Shown here piece by piece: positions 23,141-37,500 of a DNA stretch of 64,000 nucleotides (its first letter is position 1; each line of letters starts with the position of its first letter). A model generated the notes under the pieces. The model was not told the DNA's origin, made no database searches, and was given only the letters and a program-made list of their open reading frames with translations. Position numbers and translations under genes: made by a program. Origin of the DNA: Watersipora subatra (Eukaryota > Bryozoa > Gymnolaemata > Cheilostomatida > Watersiporidae); the NCBI RefSeq assembly GCF_963576615.1, contig NC_088714.1, forward strand, positions 42,750,072-42,814,071, given 5' to 3'.

Positions 23141-26100
23141 CTAGGCCTCACTTTAAACTGCCATGGGGGATTTAAAGTTGAGCCAAGCATACCCAATTGA
23201 CTCTTCTGCCTTCTTGATTCCTTATCTCCTCTAGGTTATCCCTCCGCTTTAATCTCGGTTTAATCAGTGCAATTCTGTTTGCTCAACATAAGTTCAAGTT
23301 CCTTTGGCTCCAAAAATTTACATAAAATTTATTAAGGTAGATCCATTGTTAAATTGACATCAATTCAGCGTCATTTGTTTATACTTCAAAGGCTACACAT
23401 TAAAATATCTTTGAGAGACGACCTGGATATGAAGCGTATAGATTACAAAGAGGAGTTCGATTTATTGCAACCGGTGCTTGTATATTCGTTCTTGTTTCAT
23501 AGAACAATCACTCATCGTTAAAGCTACATTATAGGTTCAGACTCACTATAGTTATTTGTACTATATTAATAGATAGAATAAAGTGTTGCATTTTAATGGT
23601 ATATATAAATGATAGACATTGTTTTATTACAATAATGTACCACGTCTTTAAAATGAACTCACACAAAATTTTATAGATTTTATTAGAAAGTATTGGTGTT
23701 TTTCTATTATTTACGATTGTTTTTGATGTTTGATGTGATCTTTCTGCCAATATGTTTCAAGATTAAAATCGACAAATTAGATTAAGGTTAAAACACTCAG
23801 AAGAAAAATACCTGTAAAATGACTTCATCAGTTGCTAGCATTGCTATAATAGGTATCGGCTATTGTATTCAAATTGCAGCATTGTGCTTGTCTATTCTGT
23901 CCGTCTCTTTGCTACTATAGACATCATTAGTATATATGATGTTTATTATAGTAGTATATATATTAGACATTACTATAGACTCTTTGCTACCACACTTGTG
24001 TACGATCTGAGCATTTTAACCATGATCAAGTTTTGGGCAATTTGATTTTGAAACATCCTGGCAGTCAGATCACCTCAAATATCAAAAACAATCGCAAACG
24101 ATAAAAAATACCGATACTTTCTGATAGAACCTACTAAAATTTGGTGCAAGTTCATCTTTAAGTGATAATCCTTGAGAAATAGTGGCAAAGCCTTGAAACC
24201 TAAACACCGGGCGAGAGCAGTTGATGTTTAGAGCAGATGCTTGCCAGTCTTGGCAGACGACAAGTACACATTTGTGTCAGTCAGACAAGAAAAGTATGTC
24301 GGAAGGGTGCCCAGTGCACAATGTAATATTCCCTCGCTCTTAGCTTTCTCTCTTATTTTTCAGTGCTGCCACTGAGCGCTGCCAGCTTTCACCTATAAAA
24401 CACCTACAAGAGCATGTGCGCAGCCAATTAGCATCCAGTATGGTCTTACTTAGACCTGCCTGTTATTGATGTTTGCACAAGAACTTTTTGCTATTGCAGT
24501 AATACTGGACAGATGTGAAGAATTATTTATGACATTATTTTTAGCGGTGCATGTAATTAGCGCCTGCCACTACCTGCCAATCAACTCGTGATTAAATGGC
24601 CACACCAGATTATATAAAGAATTATCGCTAACAAAAAACTGATTCACCAAAACAATAGGAGCTCTTTTCTCGCACACCAAAGTTTTTTGCTGAACAAGCT
24701 GTAAATTTAACGATATTGTCATTAAATTTGAAAATGAAGTTTGCAATACAACTGTTACTAGAGTAATGAGCATGACATCTTGACCTATATAATCAAGTTT
24801 GAGTGTCAGCCAATAAGATTCTACAGTGTCAGAGGTTAAAGATTCCTCATAATCTCAAAAAGGTTAAATTTAATTTTATGGAGTTGTAATACATAAAAAT
24901 AATAAATGAAATAATAAATTAAGATAGTAAAGCAATAAATTGAATTCTGCATTGTTTGGCCTTAAACAAATTCTAAACAAAATAAATGATTAAAACATGG
25001 CATGAAAATATGAAAGCTCTCATGTGTAATGAACAACTAATTTAGTATATTAAAAAGTAATATTAGTAATATATTAGTAATATTTGTAAGAATATTATTA
25101 TCGAAAAAAGTAATAAATATTAATAAAATGAGAGACACAAATAATAGACGATGCTGGCTTGGTCGATGCTGACATATCAAAAAGCAAACAGAATATTATC
25201 AAATGAATTAAGAAAACTATAAGAAAGGAAAAGTCTATAGCCAAATAAAAGTTGTAGAAAAATGAATAGCTTTTTTGACTTACATAATAGAGTAGTCTGA
25301 AAAAAGTATCCTTTTCGTGATAGAATGATGTGAGCCCGAACAGATGATTTCTACAAACAAATGACCATTTGTGTGCGATTATACTACACCAGATATTTAA
25401 GATCTATATCAAAAGCAGGTGCCTTAAGATGCTTGTTATTAAGACGCACATAGTTATAGAGTTATTTCTAAAAAGAATTTCTCCAAATAAACTAAGCTAA
25501 ACGATAAAGAATTTTTGCTAAGGAGATAGTCATATCCAAAAACAATTTTTAGCATGGTACAAATCATAAAGTGAATGTACATTTTAATAACGATGGATAC
25601 CATTTCAAAATTGTCGAAAGAACTTGGTTGCCATAAATTTCTTTCGGTACACTAGAAGATTTGATAAGGCGGGATTAAAAGAAGATCCTGGAGTGGGCTC
25701 ACGTCGTACGCGACAATGCAGAGGTTTCTCTGTAAACACTCGCCAATCTAAACTCAAACAAATCACTGAGCGATTCTAACTGTCCGAGTGAATCGTCTGT
25801 TGACTCAAATTGTGCAGATGAGTCACCTGGTGCTCTTATGAATTAACTTTGCACCACACACGCCACAAGTACCTGTCAAGGCGAGTCAGTTTAAATGGCT
25901 CATCACCTTTATTCAATAATAAGGAACAGAGCTGCCCTCTCCAGAGATTTGATAACAGCTTAGCTAATCCATAAAACAAGGTGATTTTTCTAGCAAATTT
26001 TGACAAAAAAATATGAAGTAAGGATTGAACAGTTATATGAAAGGGTAAAAAAATAATAGTTGATATTAGTTAAACTAAGAACTGCTGAAGAAAACTATCT

Positions 26101-26520
26101 AAAATACTTGTTATATTCGATTACATTTGTATAATTGTATATCGACAGCTAGTCGGCTATCGACAGCTAGTCTATACATGTATGTGGTTTCTATATGGAA
26201 AACAATCGAGTAGAAAAGCAAGTCTATTGCTTTCGAGATCCGAAAAAACATTGTCAGCGAACTTTTAACGACTTAGAAATCGTTCTTGTTTCTGATCATA
26301 GCCAGTCCTTTGCCTGTTAACACACCATATTGTATGTAAAACTAAGTATAAATATTTAAATTAATGTTATTAATAAAAGATAAATAAATATTAGCAAGGT
26401 GTTTCAGCAGCTATTGCTCAGCAAATTATTGGAGTTGAATGCTTCCTCCAAACTTAATTTTCCCACTTTAGTTGATAATCTGACCAATCAGTGTCCCATT
26501 TCAGTTGATAATCTGACCAA

Positions 26521-28524
26521 TCAATGGTTTACAGCTTTCTCTCCTTCCAATGATTTTTGTAGGTTCTGTGCGGGTAATAAAGATGGCATATCCGTACTTG
26601 ATACAACTATAGACTTATTCATAGAGACGTTCTTGTCATCAGATTGACTAGAATCTTCTACACATGTTGTACCTTCCGACTCATCGGTTTTCTTGTGCAT
26701 ACCTACAAGAGGTCGTATGGGTGAAGAGTATGAGATTATGTGAGACTGTGTAGAACATCAACTGAATCAAATATGATATATTTAATATGACCAAGGAATA
26801 CCACCTACTGCTATTTACTATAAATACTCCTTTAGAGTTGCAGAGACTCACGGAAATATCGTTTTATATAAGATTGAAGTAAAAAACGTACTCAGTAACC
26901 AGGGTGCATTGCTCTCCATTATGCCTCCCTTCTTTGCTGACTCTACGATGCTGTCAGGAAGCGGAAGGGAATGCCTAACCATGGCCCCATAGAGCCCATA
27001 TTCAGCCATTATAGAGCTCTTTCCCCATGTCTTTTCTGTCTTTCTCCACTTCGCTCGTCGGTTTTGAAACCAGACCTACAGATAATGAAACGATTCTTGT
27101 AAAATAATTGCTTGAGTTTCTTCTTTATCTGAATTGATGACTTGAATTTAAAACTTTTTATGTACCTTTTATGTTTCACTACTCGTGGTAAATAATTCAT
27201 TATACATTAAAGACTATATCACAGCTTTATTTTGCGACTATTATATGTAACGGTTGGCTTGTCTAGCTATCATCTTTGAAAGAGTGAGAAAAAAACTATT
27301 CACTACATGTGATTTCTGTTTTTTTTTTCATTTAGTTCTACGGGTTTGGTGATTGAATATGGTATTCAGCTCAACAGGAATTGTGCTAGTAAAGATGCTT
27401 TTAAGGTCATTGAAAGTTGTTACTACGGTCCAGGATCAGGAGACCTGCTTGTGTATACAAGGTTAGACTTCAAAGTGTTAAACATTAAAGACTAACAACT
27501 TCATTTCGCAACTTTTACATGTAACAATTGGTCTGTTCAGAACCATCTACACAACTACAATTTATTGAGAAGATAAAGTAAGAGAAGACGTAATTGAGGG
27601 TAGCAAATGCTATTAGCGAGGATGCACAGACCGATAGCGCGTGTCAAGGTGCTCAAATTGCTGCAGATAAATTAGCCAAATTAATCTACAAGTTGTAATG
27701 AAGTTGATTGTGATCTTTTGTATGTCCAAACAAGCCAGGGGGAGGCATGACTGGCCAACTGCCTGGCAACTCCACATGAGATACATGATTATATTGCTAG
27801 CAACTTGCCTATCCGATCACCCTATAACCTACGTACGTCTACATACATCTCTATGTCTCATTATATAAAAAGATTAGATGTAGTTCTAGAGCTCGTGTCA
27901 TAAGGATATACCTTATACTACATGTACATACTATATCCACTAAACTATGCCCCGAATATTTGTATTTAATCTTCCACACATGACAAACACCGTTTTCTAT
28001 TCCATGACACCAACATACTACATTCACCACCATATGTTTCAGTTTATGAACTTTCTGTTACTACAATCTACATTAACTATCCAGACTCTCTGCAATACTA
28101 TTAAATTACTAACTTTTAAAAGACGTTTGTTCAACTCACTCAATAATTCCTGATTTCGGTATTTTCATTTTTCTTCTTTTTGGCACGTAACGTAAAACAT
28201 CATTTTGTTGCTGATTACCAATGCCAAATAAAATGTTAGACATGCGAGGATCTCCCAGACGGCAATAAGCTCTAGACTTTTAATCTATAAGGGTACCATT
28301 CGTTCCCAAAAATAGGAGATCAAATGTGCTTCTCTATGCCAAAACTATATTCATATATTTTAACTTAACCAAAACAACTTTGTCTAATTTTTTGCCATTA
28401 TTGTTTCTAAAATGTTTAATATTTGCTAGCACCGTGTATATATACACACATGTAAATCATATATATACACGTGTAAGTTATATATATATAATACACGTGT
28501 AAGTAAAGTATATACATGTGTAAG

Positions 28525-28570
<46 letters not shown>

Positions 28571-31500
28571 GTAAGCCATATATATACACATGTAAGCCAT
28601 ATATATACGTGTAAGCCATATATATATATATACGTGTAAGCCATATATATATACTTATGTAAGTCATATATATATACATGTAAGTCGTATATATATACAT
28701 GTAAGTCATATATATACATGTGTAAGTCATATATATATACACATGTGTAAACCATATATACATACACATGTAAGTCATATATATACATGTAAGTCATATA
28801 TATACACATGTAAGTCATATATATACACATGTAAGTCATATATATATATACACATGTAAGTCTGTGATTATTGTTTTCTTTATTTTTGTCATTATGAGAA
28901 TTAATTCTATTATAAACTATAATGACTTGTTTTTAGTAATTATTCTATAACAAACTTCATTGTCTTTTATTATTATCAAAATTGTTACAATTCTATTATT
29001 GTTACAAATTTTTTTCTTGGTATTATTACAACCTGTTGTTGGCGTTTATTGATTTCATGAACGCAGTTTCTTAGTAAGGAATAGATTGCTTTATTTAAAC
29101 TGTTTTATAAGTTTTTCAAACTAATTGAAATAAGAAAAATCCAGCAGTGAGAATAATTAAATGATGGGTGAAAATCAGGTACACCTATGACATGGATGAT
29201 CTGATAAGGCTAGAGAAAGAAAGCTGGCAGTAATGGGATGAACTGCTAATGACATGTCTGTCAACAGCGCTGGGTGGGTGGTCTTGTGCCAGGTGTAGGA
29301 AGACAGGTTCGTTTATTTGTTTGCCGAAATGAGTAACGATAATGGATGCATTTGTTAGTTAATTTGTGGTAAAGTAAAATCTGTCGAATCTACTTGATAT
29401 GCTCTGGTTTTAAGCACGTAATTATATAATAATTATGAAATAGATTAACACACCGAAAAGGGCTGCATTCCAACGCCTAGCAAATGTGATTCCTTAAGTC
29501 ATGGTGTGTCTAGTTCTATCTTGAACATGTATAAATGGATGTGAAAAGATGATTTATTTACGTTCATATAAGATCTGAGAACAGACATAGCTAACTAGCA
29601 CATTCATAGAAATGCTAAAAAAGTATATCATCAAATCACGCGCTATTATTAAAGTGCCGCTATAAGTATTTCCTATAAGCACCTATTGTATCATCAGCAG
29701 CTGCACCTTTAGACTGTTATGGTAGCTAAATTATAAAACCTACTTTCTTAATAGAGAACAGAATGTTTTCACGACCTAAATTCTTATGATAAACACTTAA
29801 CAGAGCTATCCTCTTTCAATGTATAACACAATATATTATATTATAGGCTATTATATTATAATAAATTATATTATACCATAATAAATAATATAACATTATA
29901 ATATATTGTAATGTTTATATTATAATATAATATATTATAATAAATTATATTATAACATATTATAAAATAATATATTATAGTATTTATATTATTATATAAA
30001 ATGTTATAACATATTATATTACAATTAGTAATATAATAACATAAAATGCTATGATATATTATGGTATATTATTTTGTAATATATAATATAATACGCTATA
30101 ATACAATATACTATATAGTATAAATGCATGTAGGGGTTATTATTGTAAACAAGTTTCTAAAATGCTGCAGTTTCCTTGATATTGTCTAAATTCAGCATTA
30201 CTCGAGTTCGGTGAAAAAGTAAACAAACTCGCCAAAAGAGACCAAAGTAACAGAGTTGCCAGAAAAGAACTTCTGAAGAAGTTTCCATATATGTCTGAAC
30301 TTTACTTTCAAACATATATTCGTTAAGGCTCGTGCTGGAAAACAACCTTCTTACAATCTGTATAAAGTTGGTTACGATATTTTACTGTTGGCAGAGCCCT
30401 GGCAGCCTCTAGCAAGCAGTCGTGGATGCCTGAAAGGCGGAAGCGAGGAGTGTGGCTAGCCTAGAACTGACAAGCTGTCTACTTGATGAGCTGTGGCAGC
30501 GGTGAGTTTACAAGAGGTGTGAGGATGCGTGTGAAGCTCACACTTTTGCTAGACCACCTAGAGCAACCTTGTGTGTCAACAGACTGTCTGTGACATCATA
30601 ATTAGTGAAGCGAAGTGAGAACTCCGGTATCGTCAAGAGTGGCCAGTCGCCAACGCTCCTTCGTCCGAGTGTCTCTATGTCTATTAAACCATTGAAGAGT
30701 CCATAATTGCTTTAGCACATCGTAGAAATGTATAAGTGTTAGGAAATTGACGGAAATTGTTCTTGGATGGCCACGGGTAAAAGACTTGACAAATGGAGAG
30801 CTGCATGTGAAACAATAAACGTTCGGTTGTTATTTTAGTTCGAGCATGATATGTCACAATTTCAAAGTCGAGACCATAATTGAATGCTTTACAAAGTCTG
30901 ACATGACAGAAACAACCATTCAGCTCATGGTCAAAATTTGTCAATCTATATTTACGTTTGTTCCTTTGCAAATTAGAAATGCATAGAAATAAAGGGTATT
31001 CCATCAATTGAATGGCGGACTGACACGACTAGGGGTTAATAAGAGGTGACATAACACCTCAGGTGTCTGAGTAAATAGCATGACATTGGCAAGAAACAGG
31101 GCATTATGGGGACATCTCATGTGTTCATATTTGACTTGTTTGAGTTTGGAGACCAAGGCCATCAAACTTTTCTTATTTATGAGCCATATAGAGAACCTAG
31201 TTGTAAGGAATCCTGCAAGCCCTATATCAACGCCACAGATCAGTGAACAAACTTTATGCTCTGATAAAGTGACAAAAACTATTCAAAAAATTAAAATTTA
31301 ATGAATTGATACAAAGCAACAAAAAACTTCATTGACCTAATTACTTGTTGTGCAAATTATTTTTTATGACAAAAACTATAAAAACGTTATACTTAGTGTT
31401 GTTCAGATTATATAGCAAGCATGAGACAAACTGCACAAAAAGCAAAGAAAAATGTTTTTGTTTCATCAACACGCGTGCTTGTGTTATAGTAGAAACATTT

Positions 31501-34500
31501 CACTTATTTTATTGTATGCTAATAATTAAAAATACCTTAATACATCCCACTATGATGGTATGTGTTGTTGTGATGGAATAGCTTGTTGTTTAGTCTACAT
31601 ATCACGTATAACAATAGTGTAATAACAGTATAATAATAACAATAGTACAGTAATAATACCAATATAGCAGTAATAATAACAATAATATTAATAGTAATAT
31701 TATTAATAATAATATTAATACTAATAATAGCAGTAGTATAGTACTAACAATAATAGTGATAATAACAATATTATCGCCATAATATGATTAGTAATAGCAA
31801 TAGTATAGTATTGGTAACACTATTGATAATAACATTATAGTTTCAGTACAGTATTAGCCATAGCTCTACCCCTAAACCTAGCCATAGATTTGGCTTTAGC
31901 CATAACCCTAGCAATATGTGGAGTGACAGAGACAAGACAATTTTCCATATACTCACCGAGTGCCAGAAACTGGCAGAAACTGATTATAGAAAAAGGCCTA
32001 AGAAGGTGACACCACTAGTACATTTGAACATGTGCATGAAGTCTGGAGAAGATGCCAGGGTTATGCACATACAGCGGAGATGGTTTTAGAGAATGACAAA
32101 ACAAAAATCCTGTAGGACTTTTTATTACAAACAGACCAGCATTTGAAGGCAGCAGACCAGACATCGTGGCGAATGACAAAGAATATGACTGTATCAGGAT
32201 TATAGACAATGCAGTACTAGGTCACGGTAAACACAAGAAAAAGAAACTGAAAAATAGAGAAATATTGAGAAATCTTTAGAGATGTAAGGAAGCTATAAAA
32301 ACATTTGCAGCAGTAATACCTGTGAAGGCTGGAGTGCTGGGAGTTGTAACCAAGCCGGAAGCATCCTTGGGCATGTTGGACGTTAAGAAGGAGATAGGAA
32401 AAATGCATTATTTGCCCTACTAGGATCAGCTACTATACTGAGAAAAGTATTGGACGTCCTAGGTTAGAAGCTCTAACCAATGCCATAAAAACTGACTGAA
32501 AAGCTAAAAAAGTCAACAATAGTAATAACAATTTTATTACTAGTCACCACAGGCCTTGGAAGGATGAAAGGCTGAAGGAATGAACCTTAAACAAGTGAAC
32601 CTCCGTAGTTATGAGCTACGGTGTATCACAATATTACAGAAAACAATAGCAGGTCCTTGAAGACCGTTGGTTCTCAGGTCTGGTCTGCAGCCATTTGGTA
32701 GAATCCAGGGCAGAATGAAGTGGGCAGCCTGCTACTGGAACTAGCAAATAGGTGAAGTTGAGAGGGAGAGAATAATGGGCTTATCATGAAATGTTTTTAT
32801 GAAGGAGGGCAAACTCATGGGTTTCAGGAAAAATGTTGACACCTTTGAACAGGTGAAGACCAAAAACAAAGTAACAGAACAACAAAAGTAGTAATAAAGA
32901 TTAAGTTACTGAGTGATACCGAATTGGAGTGGATACAAAGAAGTACCATCTCTGAGACTATCGCCATCATAAATGATGACAACACACTATTTCTCTATGC
33001 AAGTCAGAGACAAGGAGAGGAACTGGACAATCACTCGCATGAATTACATGTAGAAGCAGAAAAGCAGGAAGAATATAATTCACATCTAGAAGACAAGAAT
33101 TAACAAAGAAGAATTAGCAAGGAAATGTAATGGAAATAACAACTAAAATTAAATATGAAATCAGAAGGGAAGGTAAATGAACAAAGCAGAGAGCACCATC
33201 AGAACAAGGAATATAGAAGAAACGAAGAAGCTAGTATACTAGACAGCAGTAAAAACAATGGAACTGTTGGTATTAAACATCAATAAAATGAAGAAGGAGA
33301 AACTGGACCAATACTGGTATGAAGGTCGCCCATATTAGGAGAGGCTGAGAACTTACACTAGAGAAAACTACTAAAACTCTACTGAAACCAAAACTAGAGA
33401 ACTGCGTCAAGTATGAGACACCTGATCAAGGAGCGATGAAGCAGCTCTTGTGAAACAGTTCAGTAGCATAGTGAATCTAAGAGATGCATGAAGAATTCAA
33501 GGCTGTGGAAGAAGAAGAAAAGCTGGTTACCGCACTTAAGATGTGCAAGAATCTGTAACATCAACAAACAATTGGAAATGTACAAGACTTGGTTTCATTT
33601 ACAACTTCTGGCTGAAATGTCTAGCACAAATACACAGCAGAGGAGCAGAAAATTCTAATCAACTTATTCAAAAGCACTAAATGCTAACACAGCTAACAAA
33701 TGGAATGCTTCACCTCCTGAAGAAGTCATTTGAAAAGCCCAAACCAGACTCAAGTAGTTATTAACCAATAATCTGTTTAAACATAATTTTGAAACTGCTG
33801 ACATCAATCAGCACCAAAAACCTTCCAAGCCATCAGAATGAAAATTATATGACTGCGGAAGAACAGAAAGGCAACATATGGTAGACAGAACAAACGAAAG
33901 CAAAGATCATTTGCTGATGGATAAAATAACAATCAAAGCTACAAAGTCAAGGAAGATCAATCAATATGAGCATGTGCTGGATTAACTACAAGGATTAACT
34001 ACAAGAATTAACTACAAGGACTAACTACACTCTTCAATAGAAGAAAAACTAAAACTGACCGCGCAGTAGAAACAAAAAACTGATAAATTTTATAGAATGC
34101 AAAACTGGGCCATCTTGTAAGGATCAATAAAAATTAGATTTGAGACTGCCATCGGAAGAGGAAAATTCTAAAGAAATGTCATGTTTTCCTAACTTTTCTG
34201 CTTGCAACACTCTCAGTTATCTACTTAGAAAAAGAAATGAAGGGTATACAGTACCTTTAAAAAAGGAAAAATGTTATTTCCCTAAAGCGCATGAATAATA
34301 TCAAACTTCAAGTGAAAAACCCCAATGATATGAACAGCCTAGTTCGGACTGCTCAGATATACTCCCAGAACATAGAAGTAAGTTATCTTGATAAGTTAGT
34401 TATATTGAAAGTAAGTTATAATTGATATCAAATATGGAGAGCCCAAAACAGCAACATACACAGACAAACCGTTCAAATACCTCGAAGTTGAAGAGATAGA

Positions 34501-37500
34501 TGATATTCAACAAGGAAGGACCGAATCAAAAGAGAAAAAGGAATTCATCAAGAGGACAAACACTATGCGGGTCAAAGCTATCAAAATACAAAAAGTCATA
34601 TATAAACGGTATGTGGTGCTGATGATTTGGCACTGAGCTGGTGTGTTAGACTGAGAAGTGGAATAAACGCGGGCGTTACACAGAAAATCAAAAAGATAAT
34701 GGACATGAGCAAGTCATTACACTTACGATCTATTTTACAATCTATTGTACGATCTATTGTATGATCCATTGTACGATCTATTGTATGATCTATTGTATGA
34801 TCTATTGTATGATCTATTGTATGTTCTATTGTATGATCTATTGTATGATTTACTGTACGATCTATTTTATGATCTATTGTACGATCTATTGTATAATCTA
34901 ATATACGGTCTATTGTACGATCTATTATATGATCTATTGTACACAGACACATCCAAAGAACATAGTGGATGTCATCATCAACGACTAGGTGAAGTTGGAA
35001 GAAGAGATTGATAACGATGATAATAATGAGAGGACAATTCATCGATAAGTGAGAGAATAACTAACCCCTGAAGCATGCATGATAACTACAAAAAGTGATC
35101 ATGTTGATAGATGGACGGATAACCTAATGTATGGGCAATATGTGCGACAATAGAGAAAAAGTGTAGATACAGAAATGACTGAAAAACGTACCTGAAAGCA
35201 TCAACAGAGACACTCATAACGACAGCTCAAAACCAATTACTATTCAGCCGGAGTAACACCAACAATAGACAATCCAAAATGCTAACTATGCAAAACGGGA
35301 AAAGGAGGCAATTCATCATACTGTGTGATATTGGGATGCCAAGCGCTTACCAACGAAGAATATAGGAGCTGACACACGGTATGCAAGTACATTTACTGAA
35401 TTCTCAGTACGGAGCGCAATCTAAATAGACTAAACAGTGGTAGAAACGCAATCCTCTGCCTACCACCGATAAAGAGAACATCAAGCTACTACGTTTGACT
35501 TCTGATACACTGATAGAGAAATTCACACAAGAAGACCAGACATAGCTATCCAAAATAAATAAAAAAGACCAAGTCACTATCATTGATGTTTCCTGCCCCA
35601 TAGATGCAAATGTCAACAACAAAGAGACGGGGAATATCATAAAACATCAAGACTTCAAGATAGAAATGTGGAAGAATAGAAGAAGATGTGGATCGGTTGG
35701 AGCGTTTGGAGTAGTCACTAAAGCATTGTCAGATCACTATGCGTTCCCTTCAAAAGACTTGAATGTGTTCGTCATACAAAAACCCTCACCGCTTGGCACA
35801 TATCATACGCGAGTTTCACAACGCTAAACCTCTTGATGAGGAGCCAACAAATCCAGTTTTAGGCTATGTTCGGCTGGTAGTATAATCCAGCCTTAGGCTA
35901 TGTCCGGGTGGTAGTATAATAGTACGGTAATCTTTACTATAATGAGACCTATGTATGTCCGTCCATCTGTCTGAAGTCACACTAAGAGCGTGAGGAAAAA
36001 AGACTGCACCTCACTGGAATCAAACTCAGATATTCACATGACAATCTCTCACAGCAAAAGAGACTACCAGGATACTAGTATTAATAATAACAACCATCTT
36101 GTTACATTGTGGAATAATTGTGAACATAGTTAATACACCTGATGATCTTTCACAGCACACTAGACTACCAGGGTACTAGTATTAATAATAACAACCATCT
36201 TGTTACATTGTGGAATAACTGTAAACATAGTTAATACACCTGATGATCTTTCACAGCACACTAGACTACCAGGGTACTAGTATTAATAATAACAACCATC
36301 TTGTTACATTGTGGAATAATTGTGCACATAGTTATTACACATGACAATCTCTCACGAGGTGCCGAACTGCCTGTGTACTAGTAGTAATAATAATAGATTT
36401 CCATTTCAAAGTTGTATTTAATAGTAATTATTTTATGATTATCTTCATAGAGTTGAAACAAATCTCTTCCTTTGAAAGACTTTCTTGGTAAAATGTAGTT
36501 ATGGTAGAATGTTTGAAAGTTACCAGCTGATTTGAGGTATAGCCAAGAAAAGTAAAGTTGACAGCTTGCTGTAAACCTGAAGACTGCTTGCAGGTAAAAC
36601 ACACAATTGTTTTTAGCAAAAACTTACTTATACATAATGAACAAAGTTTTAAATACACAAAAGTAGTATGATTTACGAATCTATAGCATATACAGATAAA
36701 TTACCATGAATTGTACCTATAGGCCTATAGACTAAGACAGACAAGGCTATCTGTCAGGTATGAATTGTACCTATATAGACTAATACTGACAAGGCTATCT
36801 GTCGGGTATGAATTGCACCTATACAGACTAAGACAGACAAGGCTATCTGTCAGGTATGATTTGTGCCTATACAGACTAAGACAGACAAGGTTATCTGTCA
36901 GGTATGAATTTTAACTACATTGTATATAGACTAAGACAGACAAAGCTATCTGTCGGGTATGAATTGCACCTATACAGACTAAAACAGAAAAGGCTATCTG
37001 CCGAGTATGATTTGTGCCTATACAGACTAAGACAGACAAAGCTATCTGTCAGGTATGAACTTATGCCTATATGGACATAAATAGCATGAACCATCAAAAT
37101 GCTGACTGCATTCACTGACCTGTATTCGATCTTCTGGAAGCTCGGCGCGAGCAGAGAGAGATTCTCTTGTGTAAACGTCAGGATAGTGAGCATCTTGAAA
37201 TGCCTTGTCTAAGAGCTCGAGCTGATAGCTCGTGAAGATAGTCCTAAGGCACAAGATATACAGAACTGCCTTCTTACCAGAAAATATACAGAACTACCTT
37301 CTTAATAGAAGATATATAGCACTACCTTCCCTAATAGAAGATATATAGAGCTACTTTTTTAATAGAATATACATTGAACTACCTTCTTAACGGAAGATAC
37401 ATAGAACTACCTTTTTAATGGAAAATATATAGAACCTCTAGAGTATGGAAGTCTATTACTAGGGACTCCTATGCAAGCATTATGATGGTTTTCCTGAACC

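Larger units (their letters stand above)
20377..26520. other. Vsx-A / Vsx-B intergenic region (6.1 kb)
   Basis: It should contain the Vsx-A promoter (a TTGATTGG CCAAT-type motif lies near 20652) and the Vsx-B 3' UTR. It holds a CATATA microsatellite, a SINE and a degenerate 10-bp repeat. A complex, GC-richer segment at 24.2-24.8 kb contains CAATTAGC (24425-24432) and TAATTAGC (24554-24561), which resemble the published Chx10 site. No coding exon seen. Confidence 0.5.
27076..37119 (-). other. Vsx-B intron 4 (10 kb)
   Basis: It splits the homeodomain between residues 46 and 47. Contents: duplicated segment (27078-27470), dispersed repeat (28050-28240), TA/CATG array (28432-28862), AT-rich tract (29820-30125), LINE relics (31915-35860), SINE (35925-36380) and a 48-bp array (36715-37078). 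The stretch 30.35-31.05 kb is complex, non-repetitive and GC-richer. I saw no exon in it; it is a candidate regulatory region. Confidence 0.5.
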
